A DNA stretch of 64,000 bases from VGNY01 sp964549635 (GCA_964549635.1 CAZJVJ010000003.1:1-64000), one strand, 5' to 3'; shown: positions 34,005 to 43,190, counted from the stretch's first letter. A program made the numbers and translations. Notes: generated by a model from the letters alone, not told the origin.

Positions 34005-36770
34005 TTATTGCGCTCGTCTTCTTTGTAACATTTTTCTTAAAAGCTTTTCAATTTCCACTATGCCAAAACCTGGAACGATGCAAAAAGCTATCAGTGGCCA
34101 CCATTCTGTTGGGAAGGCGGCAGTTCTGAACAAAGTTTGAAGAGGCGGCAGATAAACTATCATAAGGTTAGTAATTGTTGAAATTGCAACGCCAGCCAAA
34201 AGCCATTTGTTGGAAAATGGGTTAAAAGTGAAAGCAGAATCAAACACCGACCTAGCTGTGAAGACGTAGCCAAGATGCACCATGAAAACGCTCATAAAAG
34301 CTGCTGTCTGCGCCTGAGTTAATACCATATGGTCTATTGAGTTTGAGATGGCAGTGTGTCCATAAATCCAGTAGACAATAAATGCCATAGCTGTCATGAC
34401 TATTGAGACCAGTCCAACTCTAATAAAGAAAAGGCGGTTAGCTATTCTTTCTTTTGGGTTGCGGGGAGTGGTATTAAGTAGCCCTTTTTCTTTAGGCTCC
34501 ATCATCAACGGCATAGTTAGGAACACAGAATCGAAGAGATTTATCCATAATATTTGCACTGGTTCTATAGGAAGACGGAGGGCAAAAAGGGGCACAAATG
34601 AGGCAAGCATGATTGCGCCCATCACTAGTAGTGCTTGTCCCCCATTGGTGGGCAGAGTGTATAAAATAGCCTTCTCTAGGTTCTTCCAAGCGTGTCTACC
34701 TTCTTCGACAGCAGCCACGATCGATGCGAAGTTATCATCCGTAAGAACCATATCGGCAGCCTCCTTACTCACCTCTGTCCCTGTTATGCCCATGGCTATA
34801 CCGATATCAGCAGCCTTCAGTGCCGGGGCATCATTTACCCCATCACCAGTCATGGCGATAATTTCTCCATGCTTCTGTAGTTGCAACGCTATTCTTAATT
34901 TATGCTCAGGGGCCACGCGAGCATAAACTGAGGTTTTTCTCACTGCCTTATACAAGTCCTCATCGCTCATTCTTGACAGTTCCTCGCCAGTCAGCACATT
35001 ATTATCATGCTGGTTCACAATCCCGAGTTGCTTGGCAATGGCCTTTGCTGTCAGCGCATGATCACCTGTTATCATTATTACCCTTATCCCAGCGGTCTTA
35101 CATTTTTCAACGGCTTCAATAGCTTCTTGTCGGGGAGGATCGATCATACCTTGCAAGCCAAGAAAGGTCATGCCCTGCAAATCGTCCGGAGTCAGCGAAG
35201 TCTTTTCCGCAGGCACAGTTTTGAAGGCCATTGCCAGCACCCTTAAGGCCTTTTTGGCCATTTCATTTGCCTTCAACAGTATAAGTTCCCTTCTTATTTG
35301 CTCGATCCTATCATCAACCAGTTGATTAAAGCACATAGATAGAATTCTTTCTGGTGATCCCTTTACGTAGATGATATTCTCTCCTTTTTCTGTATATAGC
35401 AGGGACGTTTCCCCTCGGTGCAATGTAGCCATGTACATGTTCTCTGAATCAAAAGGTATTTCGTCTATTCGATGGAATTTTTCTCTGATTCCAGCTTTCG
35501 CCGCTGATACTATCAAAGCTCCTTCGGTGGGGTCTCCTACGATATTGTACCTGCCGTTTTCGACTACCAAGCTAGCATTGTTACACTGGAGTCCTGCTCT
35601 TAACGTTTCAATAAGGGCCGGATATTCATCTTCCGGATTAATTCTCTGTCCTTTATAGCTGAAATATCCCTCAGGGCTATAACCTGCTCCGCTTACCTGA
35701 TAGTCGCGATTGTTAGCATATATTTGAACCACTGTCATTTGGTTTTTAGTAAGCGTGCCGGTCTTGTCAGAGCATATGACTGTAGTGCAGCCTAGTGTTT
35801 CTGCAGCCGGCAATCTCCTGATAAGAGCGTTTCTTGCTGCCATAATAGTTGCAGCTAGTGCTAGTATGCCAGTGACTATCATGGGTAGCATTTCAGGTAT
35901 GGCCGCAACGATAAGAGATACTGAGGCCAAAAACATGTAGAGGAGATCATAGCCGAAAAAGTATCCGAGCAAAAAGTTCACAGCCCCAAGAATTAGAATG
36001 GCTACTATCAGAATCCTTGTGAAATCAGTAATTTTTCTCTGTAGCGGTGTAAGAGTTTCTTTGGTTTCTTCCATCAGTTTGGCAACTTTGCCAAACTCGG
36101 TTTGTTCTCCTGTGGCTACAACTACTCCTCTAGCTGAGCCACGGGTGATGAATGTACCACTAAAAGCGATGCAATGCTGGTCACCAGGAGCCAGGTTTGG
36201 AGTAGGTATCGGTTCGGTTGTCTTGATAACAGGCGTAGATTCTCCGGTTAGAGCAGCCTCATCGGCGTACGTCTCTTTGGTTAAGAACAAGCGTAAGTCA
36301 GCTGGTACACGGTCGCCGCCATTGAGTAAAACTACATCGCCGGGCACCAATTCCCTGGTAGGAATGATTTTCTCCGCACCATCCCGCAGCACTGTGCATT
36401 GTGGCACTATCATTCTTCGCAATGCCTCTAGGGCTGACTCAGCTCTGCCCTCTTGGAAGTAGCCAATCAGGACATTGAGGACAATGACTCCTGTAATAAC
36501 AGCCGTGTCTGTCCATAAATCGATCTTATGTGTGAATATGGCTAAGGAGGTAGTAATTGCTGCGGCAACTAGGAGAATATATACGAGGGGATTACGAAAC
36601 TGATCTAAAAAACGCAGAAATGCCCCTCTTTGTTTAAACTTGAGCTCATTAAAACCGTACTTTTCTAGTCTGCTTTTGGCTTCAGCAGAAGTGAGGCCAT
36701 TACTGGTAGTTACCAGTATTTTAAACACCTCTTCCACTGACAGCTGATACCACTTCCGGTTGTTCACCAA
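34005..36770 (-). CDS. P-type cation-transporting ATPase (type II-like)
   Basis: A 921-residue membrane pump with all core motifs: an N-terminal cation-ATPase domain (VEEVFKIL...GLTSAEAKSRLEKYG), actuator TGES (AALTGESTPV), the phosphorylated Asp at about 335 in CSDKTGTLTKN, KGSPERIL for nucleotide binding, and the hinge GDGVNDAPALKAADIG. The membrane ion-site segments read IPEMLPMIV (M4) and LWINLFDSVFLTMPLM (M6). In Ca2+ pumps these are PEGLP and NLVTDGLPA, so calcium specificity is not supported and the ion is unknown. It is transcribed alone, convergent with the IS remnant. Confidence 0.9.
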   Translation of the reverse strand: MVNNRKWYQLSVEEVFKILVTTSNGLTSAEAKSRLEKYGFNELKFKQRGAFLRFLDQFRNPLVYILLVAAAITTSLAIFTHKIDLWTDTAVITGVIVLNVLIGYFQEGRAESALEALRRMIVPQCTVLRDGAEKIIPTRELVPGDVVLLNGGDRVPADLRLFLTKETYADEAALTGESTPVIKTTEPIPTPNLAPGDQHCIAFSGTFITRGSARGVVVATGEQTEFGKVAKLMEETKETLTPLQRKITDFTRILIVAILILGAVNFLLGYFFGYDLLYMFLASVSLIVAAIPEMLPMIVTGILALAATIMAARNALIRRLPAAETLGCTTVICSDKTGTLTKNQMTVVQIYANNRDYQVSGAGYSPEGYFSYKGQRINPEDEYPALIETLRAGLQCNNASLVVENGRYNIVGDPTEGALIVSAAKAGIREKFHRIDEIPFDSENMYMATLHRGETSLLYTEKGENIIYVKGSPERILSMCFNQLVDDRIEQIRRELILLKANEMAKKALRVLAMAFKTVPAEKTSLTPDDLQGMTFLGLQGMIDPPRQEAIEAVEKCKTAGIRVIMITGDHALTAKAIAKQLGIVNQHDNNVLTGEELSRMSDEDLYKAVRKTSVYARVAPEHKLRIALQLQKHGEIIAMTGDGVNDAPALKAADIGIAMGITGTEVSKEAADMVLTDDNFASIVAAVEEGRHAWKNLEKAILYTLPTNGGQALLVMGAIMLASFVPLFALRLPIEPVQILWINLFDSVFLTMPLMMEPKEKGLLNTTPRNPKERIANRLFFIRVGLVSIVMTAMAFIVYWIYGHTAISNSIDHMVLTQAQTAAFMSVFMVHLGYVFTARSVFDSAFTFNPFSNKWLLAGVAISTITNLMIVYLPPLQTLFRTAAFPTEWWPLIAFCIVPGFGIVEIEKLLRKMLQRRRAQ

Positions 36771-36985
36771 AATACCTCCTAGATGGTTCCGTCCTGCGTT
36801 TACAGGTCACTGTAACTTTAGGTCAGGGTGACAAAAAGCCTCAGGTTGCGTTATTTGGGCTTAGCGAGAGCTTGCTAAACGTTGGATTATAGCACAAATC
36901 AGTCAATCCTTCTAACTAGCTCCATTTTTACGGCAGTGGCGACAAAGTAGCAATAAAGTAGGGTAAAGAAGTGTGGCTGATGTCC

Positions 36986-37016
36986 TTGACACCCCAAAAC
37001 GGGGTATTGCTAAATT
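36986..37016 (+). promoter_or_regulatory. Candidate promoter with palindrome ahead of tRNA-Arg and the Por genes
   Basis: A consensus -35 TTGACA (36986-36991) is followed at 19 nt by TAAATT; the -10 is weak and other AT-rich hexamers lie nearby. The spacer is filled by a perfect inverted repeat, ACCCC-AAAAC-GGGGT (36991-37005), a plausible operator for a repressor or part of a leader hairpin. Confidence 0.4.
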
Positions 37017-37044
37017 TATAAATTTGCCCTAAAATTATCAGCTG

Positions 37045-37116
37045 GCCCCTGTAGCTCAGGGGAGAGAGCACCGGCCTCCGGAGCCGGGTGCGAGGGTTCG
37101 AGTCCCTCCAGGGGCA
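37045..37116 (+). tRNA. tRNA-Arg (anticodon CCG)
   Basis: Acceptor stem GCCCCTG/CAGGGGC, D-arm GCTC/GAGC, anticodon stem-loop CCGGC-CTCCGGA-GCCGG and T-arm GAGGG-TTCGAGT-CCCTC. Discriminator A; the CCA end is not encoded (TAG follows), unlike the three Ser tRNAs in this window. It lies 38 bp upstream of the Por gene. Confidence 0.95.
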
Positions 37117-37154
37117 TAGTAAATCATCGGTGTGTACATAAGGGCGTTCGTAAG

Positions 37155-38039
37155 TTGACAAAAAAGAACGAAATTATTGAGATTCGTTGGCATGGTAGGG
37201 GTGGACAGGGAGCGGTAACATCAGCTGAGTTGGTAGCATTGGCTGCCATAAAAGAGGGTAAGTTTGCTCAGGCTTTTCCCAGTTTCGGCCCGGAGAGAAG
37301 AGGGGCTCCGGTTCTAGCTTTCAATAGAGTAAGCGAGGCGGGTCATATTCGCCTCAGGTCGGCAGTAACGTCTCCTGACATTGTGGTAGTGTTAGACCCT
37401 GGCTTACTTTACGTAACTGATGTTTCTGCTGGGCTTAAGACGGACGGCATGTTGATTATAAACAGCCCAAAGAAAGTAGATGATCTAAGATCTGAATTCG
37501 GAGGCCCCTGGAAAATAGCTGTGGTAAATGCTACAGCTATCGCCCGTGAGATTCTCAAAATTCCAGTGGTCAACACTACTATGCTAGGGGCCTTAGTGAA
37601 GGCTACAGGGATTATTGGGCTGGAGTCATTGACAGAGCCTATCAGAGAACGTTTTGGGGCGAGAGCTCAGGGCAACATTGACGCTTGCCGTAGAGCTTAT
37701 GAAGAGACTCAAATTGATCAGCTTAGTAGTGTGGGGCAAAGGGTAAACAGGGTTTTCCAAGCTGAAAAACTGCTTTCATGGCATGAGCTGTTAACTGGCT
37801 GTGTTGTTAATGAGCCGGGAAATGCTAAATATTATCGTACTGGTGATTGGAGGTCGGAACATCCTGAATGGAACCATCAGAAATGCATGAAATGTGGTAT
37901 ATGTTATCTTTTTTGTCCAGAAGGCTGTATTAGCCAAAATGAGGAGGGCTATTTTGAAGCCGATTCATATTATTGTAAAGGATGCGGTATTTGTGCCCGT
38001 GAATGTTGGACTATGGCTATCACTATGGTTGAGGACTGA
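37155..38039 (+). CDS. porCD: Pyruvate (2-oxoacid):ferredoxin oxidoreductase, fused gamma and delta subunits
   Basis: A 294-residue fusion. Residues 1-190 are the gamma subunit (IRWHGRGGQGAVTSAE at the start, PERRGAPV, LGALVKATGIIGLESL). After a linker, residues about 195-294 form a delta-type ferredoxin with two 4Fe-4S motifs (CMKCGICYLFCPEGC and CKGCGICARECW). In the four-subunit enzymes these are separate proteins. Together with the next two genes it makes acetyl-CoA and CO2 from pyruvate while reducing ferredoxin; a close 2-oxoacid cannot be ruled out. The start is TTG at 37155. Confidence 0.93.
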   Translation: MTKKNEIIEIRWHGRGGQGAVTSAELVALAAIKEGKFAQAFPSFGPERRGAPVLAFNRVSEAGHIRLRSAVTSPDIVVVLDPGLLYVTDVSAGLKTDGMLIINSPKKVDDLRSEFGGPWKIAVVNATAIAREILKIPVVNTTMLGALVKATGIIGLESLTEPIRERFGARAQGNIDACRRAYEETQIDQLSSVGQRVNRVFQAEKLLSWHELLTGCVVNEPGNAKYYRTGDWRSEHPEWNHQKCMKCGICYLFCPEGCISQNEEGYFEADSYYCKGCGICARECWTMAITMVED

Positions 38040-38044
38040 TTGAC

Positions 38045-39220
38045 GTGGCAGCAAAACGAGTAGGTATGGAGGGCGCTACAGCTATAGCAGAAGCTGTCAA
38101 ATTAGCTCGGGTCGATGCTGTAGCTGCGTATCCCATAACGCCGCAAAGTCATATAGCTGAGCGGTTGGCCGAGCTTGTGGCCGATGGTGAGTTGGATGCT
38201 GAATATATACCAGTTGAATCAGAGCATTCAGCGATGAGCGCTTGTTTAGGGATTTCCGCGGTCGGCGCTCGCACCTTCACAGCCACTGCTGGGCAAGGAT
38301 TGGAACTGATGCATGAGGTACTTTATGTGGCTTCGTCTCTTCGCTTGCCAATAGTTATGGCAGTGGTTAATCGAGCACTTTCTGGGCCGCTAAATGTTTG
38401 GGGTGACCATTCTGATGCTATGGCTACACGAGATTGTGGCTGGATTCAAATATTCGCTGAAAACGTTCAGCAAGCTTTTGATCTAGTTCTGTGTGCCTTT
38501 CGTATTGGTGAAGATCCGGGGGTTTTGTTACCAACGATGGTTCATATCGATGGCTTTCATCTTTCACACGTAATTGAGCCACTGTATCTTCTCGAACAAG
38601 AAAAAGTGGATGAATTTTTGCCTGAATATCGGCATCCTTATGCTTTAAATCCGGATAAACCTGTGACGATGGGGGCTTTTGCCGCACCATTTATATATAC
38701 TGAGGCTAAGAAGGCGCAAGATGTAGCTTTGCGAGCTTCGAAGAAGGTGATTCTTAAGGTGTGGCAAAATTTTTCTGTTCTTACGGGCCGGCACTACTTG
38801 CCTGTGGAAAGCTATAAAGCTGAGGAGGCCGATGTATTACTGTTGACAATGGGTAGTTTCAGTGAAACGGCCATGATTGCTATCGACACAATGCGTGAAC
38901 AAGGACATAATGTTGGGCTAATAAGAATTCGTTTATGGCGGCCCTTTCCTCTGAACGAATTCCGGCAGGCAGTAAGCAGAGCTAAATTACTCATCGTGCT
39001 GGACCGGTCTATTTCTTTTGGTGGGCCAGCCCCGGTATGTTCTGAAGTTCAAGCAGCACTCTATCCGTTGAAAACCAGGCCAGCGGTTGTTAGCTTTGTA
39101 GGCGGGCTTGGTGGTAGAGATATTTTTCCAGAGGCTTTTGTGGATTTGATACGGCGGGGAATCGATAGGGCGAAGCAGGGGGGTTTCGACGAACATGAAA
39201 TGATTGGAGTTAGAGAGTGA
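38045..39220 (+). CDS. porA: Pyruvate (2-oxoacid):ferredoxin oxidoreductase alpha subunit
   Basis: A 391-residue subunit supplying the pyrimidine-binding half of the TPP site. The AYPITPQSHIAE signature lies at about residues 29-40, VESEHSAMSACLGISAVGART follows, and the C-terminal domain (LTMGSFSETA...RPFPLNEF) is typical of PorA. The start is GTG, 5 bp after porCD. The stop overlaps the beta-subunit start (GTGATGG), so the two are coupled. Confidence 0.95.
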   Translation: MAAKRVGMEGATAIAEAVKLARVDAVAAYPITPQSHIAERLAELVADGELDAEYIPVESEHSAMSACLGISAVGARTFTATAGQGLELMHEVLYVASSLRLPIVMAVVNRALSGPLNVWGDHSDAMATRDCGWIQIFAENVQQAFDLVLCAFRIGEDPGVLLPTMVHIDGFHLSHVIEPLYLLEQEKVDEFLPEYRHPYALNPDKPVTMGAFAAPFIYTEAKKAQDVALRASKKVILKVWQNFSVLTGRHYLPVESYKAEEADVLLLTMGSFSETAMIAIDTMREQGHNVGLIRIRLWRPFPLNEFRQAVSRAKLLIVLDRSISFGGPAPVCSEVQAALYPLKTRPAVVSFVGGLGGRDIFPEAFVDLIRRGIDRAKQGGFDEHEMIGVRE

Positions 39221-40149
39221 TGGAAAGTTTGGCCATATATGTACCTCGTCTGGTCACAACTAGGGAGTATTTTGCCGCAGGGCATCGCGCTTGTCTGGGA
39301 TGTGGTGAGATGTTAGCCGTAAGGCTTGTGTGCAAGGCTTTAGGCAGGAATGTGGTGATTGCTAACGCCACGGGTTGTATAGAGATTGTTTCCTCACCCC
39401 TTCCTTGGACCTCTTGGGAAGTACCTTGGATTCATACTCTTTTTGAGAATACTGCAGCCGTAGCTTCAGGTATGGCAGCCGGAGTTAAAGTTTTGATCCG
39501 GAAGGGCAGATATCCGAAGGGAACCAAGGTGGTAGCCTTTGCTGGCGATGGTGGTACCGCCGACATTGGCTTTCAGGCTTTATCAGGAGCTTTAGAAAGG
39601 GGACATACCTTCATATATTTTTGTTTCGACAACGAGGCCTATATGAATACAGGTATTCAACGTTCAAGCTGCACCCCATTTGGTGCTTCTACTACCACCG
39701 CCCCGGCAGGCAAAGTTAGCATTGGTCAAGCCACATGGAAGAAAAATATGCCGGCCATTGCTGCTGCTCATGACGTACCTTATGTAGCCACTGCTTGCCC
39801 TAGCTATCCGTTCGACCTTATGAATAAAGTCAAAAAAGCTATGAGAGTCGAAGGGCCATCGTATATGCATATATTATCAGTTTGCCCTACTGGCTGGCGA
39901 ATGCCCTCTGATTTGGCCATTAGAGCCGGGCGATTAGCCGTTGAGACAGGCATTTTTCCTCTTTATGAAGTGGAAGAAGGGAAATATACTTTGAATTTCG
40001 ATTTTCCTAAGTTACGTCCAGTGGAGGATTATTTTAAACTTCAAGGAAGGTTTCGTCATCTTTCAAAGGAGATTGTGGCTAAGATCCAAGAAAGGGTAAA
40101 TAATGAGTATGCCAAACTTAAGGAAAGAGCTGCTCGGGGTTCTTTTTAA
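39217..40149 (+). CDS. porB: Pyruvate (2-oxoacid):ferredoxin oxidoreductase beta subunit
   Basis: A 310-residue TPP-binding subunit. The TPP/Mg motif is GDGGTADIGFQALSGALERG, with the Asn-containing end DNEAYMNTGIQRS. Conserved Cys residues for the proximal 4Fe-4S cluster are in CLGCGEM near residue 27 plus later ones. ATG 39220 is probably the real start; GTG 39217 is the alternative. The stop and the next gene's start share bases (TAATG), so translation is coupled into the NuoE-like subunit. Confidence 0.95.
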   Translation: MMESLAIYVPRLVTTREYFAAGHRACLGCGEMLAVRLVCKALGRNVVIANATGCIEIVSSPLPWTSWEVPWIHTLFENTAAVASGMAAGVKVLIRKGRYPKGTKVVAFAGDGGTADIGFQALSGALERGHTFIYFCFDNEAYMNTGIQRSSCTPFGASTTTAPAGKVSIGQATWKKNMPAIAAAHDVPYVATACPSYPFDLMNKVKKAMRVEGPSYMHILSVCPTGWRMPSDLAIRAGRLAVETGIFPLYEVEEGKYTLNFDFPKLRPVEDYFKLQGRFRHLSKEIVAKIQERVNNEYAKLKERAARGSF

Positions 40150-40595
40150 TGGAGGAAAAAATCGGCGCTATTATCAACAGATATAATGGTGACAGAGGTC
40201 AGCTGGTCTCTATACTGCAGGATATTCAGAGCGAGTATTACTACCTGCCAAAAGAAGCCTTGGTTAGTCTGAGCGAAACTATGGCTATCCCTATAAGCCA
40301 GGTTTATAGCATAGCTACCTTCTTTAAAGCTTTCAGCCTCAAACCCAGGGGCAAACACTTAATTAATGTCTGCTTAGGCACCGCCTGTCATGTTAGAGGT
40401 GCTGTGAGAGTCCTTGAAAAGATTGAGCGAAGTTTGGATATAAAGCGCGGTGAGACTACTTTAGACCGCAAATTTACGTTGGAGACAGTTAACTGTGTGG
40501 GTGCCTGTGCTCTGGGGCCCGTAGTGAAGGTGGACGGAGAATACTTTGGGCAAATGAGCACCGATAAAGTGGAGCAATTATTGACTAAATTCTAG
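40149..40595 (+). CDS. NuoE-like 2Fe-2S subunit (HndA/HymA type)
   Basis: A 148-residue thioredoxin-like ferredoxin. The N-terminal helical domain (about 1-70) is that of NuoE (ILQDIQSEYYYLPKEAL). The four cluster Cys are in CLGTACHVRG (two) and CVGACALGP (two). In NADH dehydrogenases and electron-bifurcating hydrogenases it works with the FMN subunit encoded next. It overlaps porB by 1 bp, so it is probably part of the same transcript as the Por subunits. Confidence 0.93.
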   Translation: MEEKIGAIINRYNGDRGQLVSILQDIQSEYYYLPKEALVSLSETMAIPISQVYSIATFFKAFSLKPRGKHLINVCLGTACHVRGAVRVLEKIERSLDIKRGETTLDRKFTLETVNCVGACALGPVVKVDGEYFGQMSTDKVEQLLTKF

Positions 40596-40609
40596 TACTA
40601 CAGGCAAAA

Positions 40610-42469
40610 ATGCTGAATAAACTTAACTCGAGAGAAGATTTAGAAGCACTGCGGAAGGAACTGGCCAACAGAAGACGTACCGACAGACAAAGGATTACCA
40701 TCTGTGGGGGTACAGGCTGCCAGGCTTACGGATGCATGAAAGTCGCTGATGCTTTTAAGAATGAAGTAGCAAAGCAGAGGATAGAAGGTACAGTGGACAT
40801 AAAAGTCACAGGTTGCCACGGTTTCTGCGAAAAAGGCCCTCTTGTGGTTGTTCATCCTGGAGATATCTTTTACCAACAAATAAAGCCTGAAGATGTACCT
40901 GAGATACTTGGCGAGACGATTGTCAGAAATAATATTGTGGAAAGATTGCTCTATACAGACACTGTGACCGGTAGGAAAATAATTAACCAAAGCGAAGTGC
41001 CTTTCTATAAGAAGCAGAGGAGATTAATTTTTGGTAATAATGGAGATATAGACCCGACCAGTATAGAAGACTATATTGCCATAGGCGGCTATACAGCGCT
41101 GGTTAAAGCTCTGTTTGGGATGACTCCAGAGCAAATAATTGAGGAGGTTAAGCGTTCTGGGCTGAGGGGACGTGGTGGCGGTGGCTTCCCCACTGGCAGG
41201 AAATGGGAATCCTGCCGTAATGCTCCTGGAGACATTAAGTATGTTATCGTGAATGCCGATGAAGGTGACCCCGGCGCCTACATGGATAGAAGCCTTCTTG
41301 AGGGAAACCCGCATAGCGTGTTGGAGGGACTGATTATTGGTGCTTATGCCATAGGTGCTCACGAGGGCTATATTTACGTGCGTCATGAATACCCTTTAGC
41401 TGTGGAAAATGCCAGGACGGCTATTAAGCAAGCCCGTGAACTCGGATTGCTAGGCAAGGATATTCTGGGCTCCGGCTTTGATTTCGATGTTCGTATAAGT
41501 AGGGGTGGTGGTGCTTTTGTGTGTGGTGAATCCACTGCATTGATGGCTTCTCTAGAGGGCAAGGTTGGAGAACCTCGCGCCAAATATATACACACTGTGG
41601 AAAGGGGATTGTGGGACAGACCTACGAACCTAAACAATGTGGAGACTTGGGCGAATGTACCATTGATAATCAATAAGGGTGCAGATTGGTATCGCACCAT
41701 AGGCACAGAGAACAGCAAAGGGACAAAGATATTCTCTCTGGTGGGCAAGGTGAACAATACCGGATTGGTAGAAGTGCCAATGGGTATAACGCTGAGGGAG
41801 ATCATCTATGATATAGGTGGTGGCATTAAGAACGGCAGGAAATTTAAGGCGGTACAAACCGGCGGGCCATCTGGTGGCTGTCTGCCAGAAAGCTTGCTTG
41901 ACTTACCTGTGGACTTTGATGAGTTGACCAAAGCTGGCTCTATGATGGGGTCGGGTGGCATGATTGTTATGGATGAGACTACCTGTATGGTAGATGTGGC
42001 TAAGTACTTCCTCATTTTCCTCGAAGAAGAGTCTTGTGGCAAGTGTGTGCCTTGTCGTGAAGGGCTAAAGCGGATGCGTCAAATTTTGGATGATATCACC
42101 AAAGGCAGAGGCAATGAAAAGGATATCGACCTGTTGGAAGAGCTTTCAGCTACTTTGGTGGATAGTTCCCTTTGTGCGCTGGGTACCACAGCACCGAATC
42201 CCATCCTAACCACAATCCGTTATTTCAGAGACGAATATGAGGCTCATATACGTGAAAAAAGGTGCCCAGCTGGTGTCTGTAAAGAGTTGATCCAGTACTA
42301 CATCATCGAGGAAAAGTGTCCGGGCTGTGGTCTGTGCATTAAATCCTGCCCAGAAGCAGCCATAACTTTTATGGGTAAAAAAAGACCCGTTGTTTTAGAC
42401 TACAAGAAATGCATCAAATGTGGGGCTTGCTACGATATCTGCAAATTAAAGGCTGTTGGTGTGAGGTGA
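40610..42469 (+). CDS. NuoF-like NAD(P)H/FMN/Fe-S subunit (HndC/HymB type)
   Basis: A 619-residue flavoprotein. Order: an N-terminal 2Fe-2S thioredoxin-like domain (about 20-105; CGGTGCQAYGC, CHGFCEKGP), the NADH/FMN domain with GRGGGGFPTGRKWE (about 183-196) and NADEGDPGAYMDR, an SLBB domain, the 4Fe-4S motif ESCGKCVPCREG (about 475), and a C-terminal pair of 4Fe-4S ferredoxin motifs (CPGCGLCIKSCP, CIKCGACYDICK). This layout is that of the NAD(P)-reducing subunit of HndABCD and HydABC enzymes rather than respiratory NuoF. It follows the NuoE-like gene by 14 bp. Confidence 0.94.
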   Translation: MLNKLNSREDLEALRKELANRRRTDRQRITICGGTGCQAYGCMKVADAFKNEVAKQRIEGTVDIKVTGCHGFCEKGPLVVVHPGDIFYQQIKPEDVPEILGETIVRNNIVERLLYTDTVTGRKIINQSEVPFYKKQRRLIFGNNGDIDPTSIEDYIAIGGYTALVKALFGMTPEQIIEEVKRSGLRGRGGGGFPTGRKWESCRNAPGDIKYVIVNADEGDPGAYMDRSLLEGNPHSVLEGLIIGAYAIGAHEGYIYVRHEYPLAVENARTAIKQARELGLLGKDILGSGFDFDVRISRGGGAFVCGESTALMASLEGKVGEPRAKYIHTVERGLWDRPTNLNNVETWANVPLIINKGADWYRTIGTENSKGTKIFSLVGKVNNTGLVEVPMGITLREIIYDIGGGIKNGRKFKAVQTGGPSGGCLPESLLDLPVDFDELTKAGSMMGSGGMIVMDETTCMVDVAKYFLIFLEEESCGKCVPCREGLKRMRQILDDITKGRGNEKDIDLLEELSATLVDSSLCALGTTAPNPILTTIRYFRDEYEAHIREKRCPAGVCKELIQYYIIEEKCPGCGLCIKSCPEAAITFMGKKRPVVLDYKKCIKCGACYDICKLKAVGVR

Positions 42470-42470
42470 G

Positions 42471-43190
42471 ATGATAACCATAAATATTAACGGTCGCGAG
42501 CTGAAGGCTAAAAAAGGTCAGACAATACTACATGTAGCGAACGAAAACGGAATTGAGATACCTACACTTTGTTATAGTGACGCTGTTGAAGCATACGGTG
42601 CCTGCAGGCTATGTATCGTGGAAATATTTCAAAGAGGTCGTTCTCGAATAGTAACCTCTTGCCTTTATCCGGTAGAAGATGGGTTAGAAGTGAAGACCGA
42701 CTCACCCAGAGTAGTACGTAATCGTAAGATGATACTAGAGCTACTGCTGGCAAAATGTTCGAAGAACAAAGTAGTACAGGAACTGGCTTGGCAACTGGGC
42801 ATTGAAAAATCGTGTTTTAACGCCGAATATCTCGAGGATCACGACTGTATTGTTTGCGGTTTGTGTGTTAGAGTCTGCGAACAAGTTGTTGGGGTTAGCG
42901 CAATTAGTTTGGTTTCTCGAGGAGTAGATAAACACCCAGCTCCTCCGTTTCATGAGCCGGCTACAGCCTGTATTGGCTGTGGTTCCTGCTATTACATTTG
43001 TCCTACTGGCGCCATAAAAATGGAAGACAGAGGCGATACTAGGTTAATACATAACTGGAAGGTAGAATTAAAGCTAAAAAAGTGCAAAGTTTGTGGGAAC
43101 TACTGGGCGCCGGAAAAACAACTTGACTACATTGTTAAAAAGTGGAAGCTTCCTGAGGACTTCTTTAATGTTTGCCCGACCTGCAAATAG
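42471..43190 (+). CDS. Short NuoG/HndD-like Fe-S protein without the hydrogenase domain
   Basis: A 239-residue electron carrier. Residues 1-80 are a 2Fe-2S plant-type domain (CYSDAVEAYGACRLC...CLYP). Then come ferredoxin-type clusters CIVCGLCVRVCEQV (about 125-137) and CIGCGSCYYICP (about 165-176). It ends there with a CKVC...CPTC pair that looks like a zinc or rubredoxin-like knuckle. The H-cluster domain of [FeFe] hydrogenase HndD/HydA, which would add about 350 residues, is absent, as is the molybdopterin domain of NuoG. It probably wires the NuoEF-like pair to Por or another partner rather than making hydrogen. It is 1 bp after the NuoF-like gene. Confidence 0.9.
   Translation: MITININGRELKAKKGQTILHVANENGIEIPTLCYSDAVEAYGACRLCIVEIFQRGRSRIVTSCLYPVEDGLEVKTDSPRVVRNRKMILELLLAKCSKNKVVQELAWQLGIEKSCFNAEYLEDHDCIVCGLCVRVCEQVVGVSAISLVSRGVDKHPAPPFHEPATACIGCGSCYYICPTGAIKMEDRGDTRLIHNWKVELKLKKCKVCGNYWAPEKQLDYIVKKWKLPEDFFNVCPTCK

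Noticed and set aside
34005..36770. Calling the P-type pump a Ca2+ ATPase
   Set aside because: The M4 and M6 ion-site residues differ from the Ca2+-pump pattern, so only a general cation pump is supported.
42471..43190. [FeFe] hydrogenase subunit
   Set aside because: The N-terminal electron-transfer part matches HndD, but the H-cluster domain is absent and the gene stops after 239 codons, so it cannot be called a hydrogenase.
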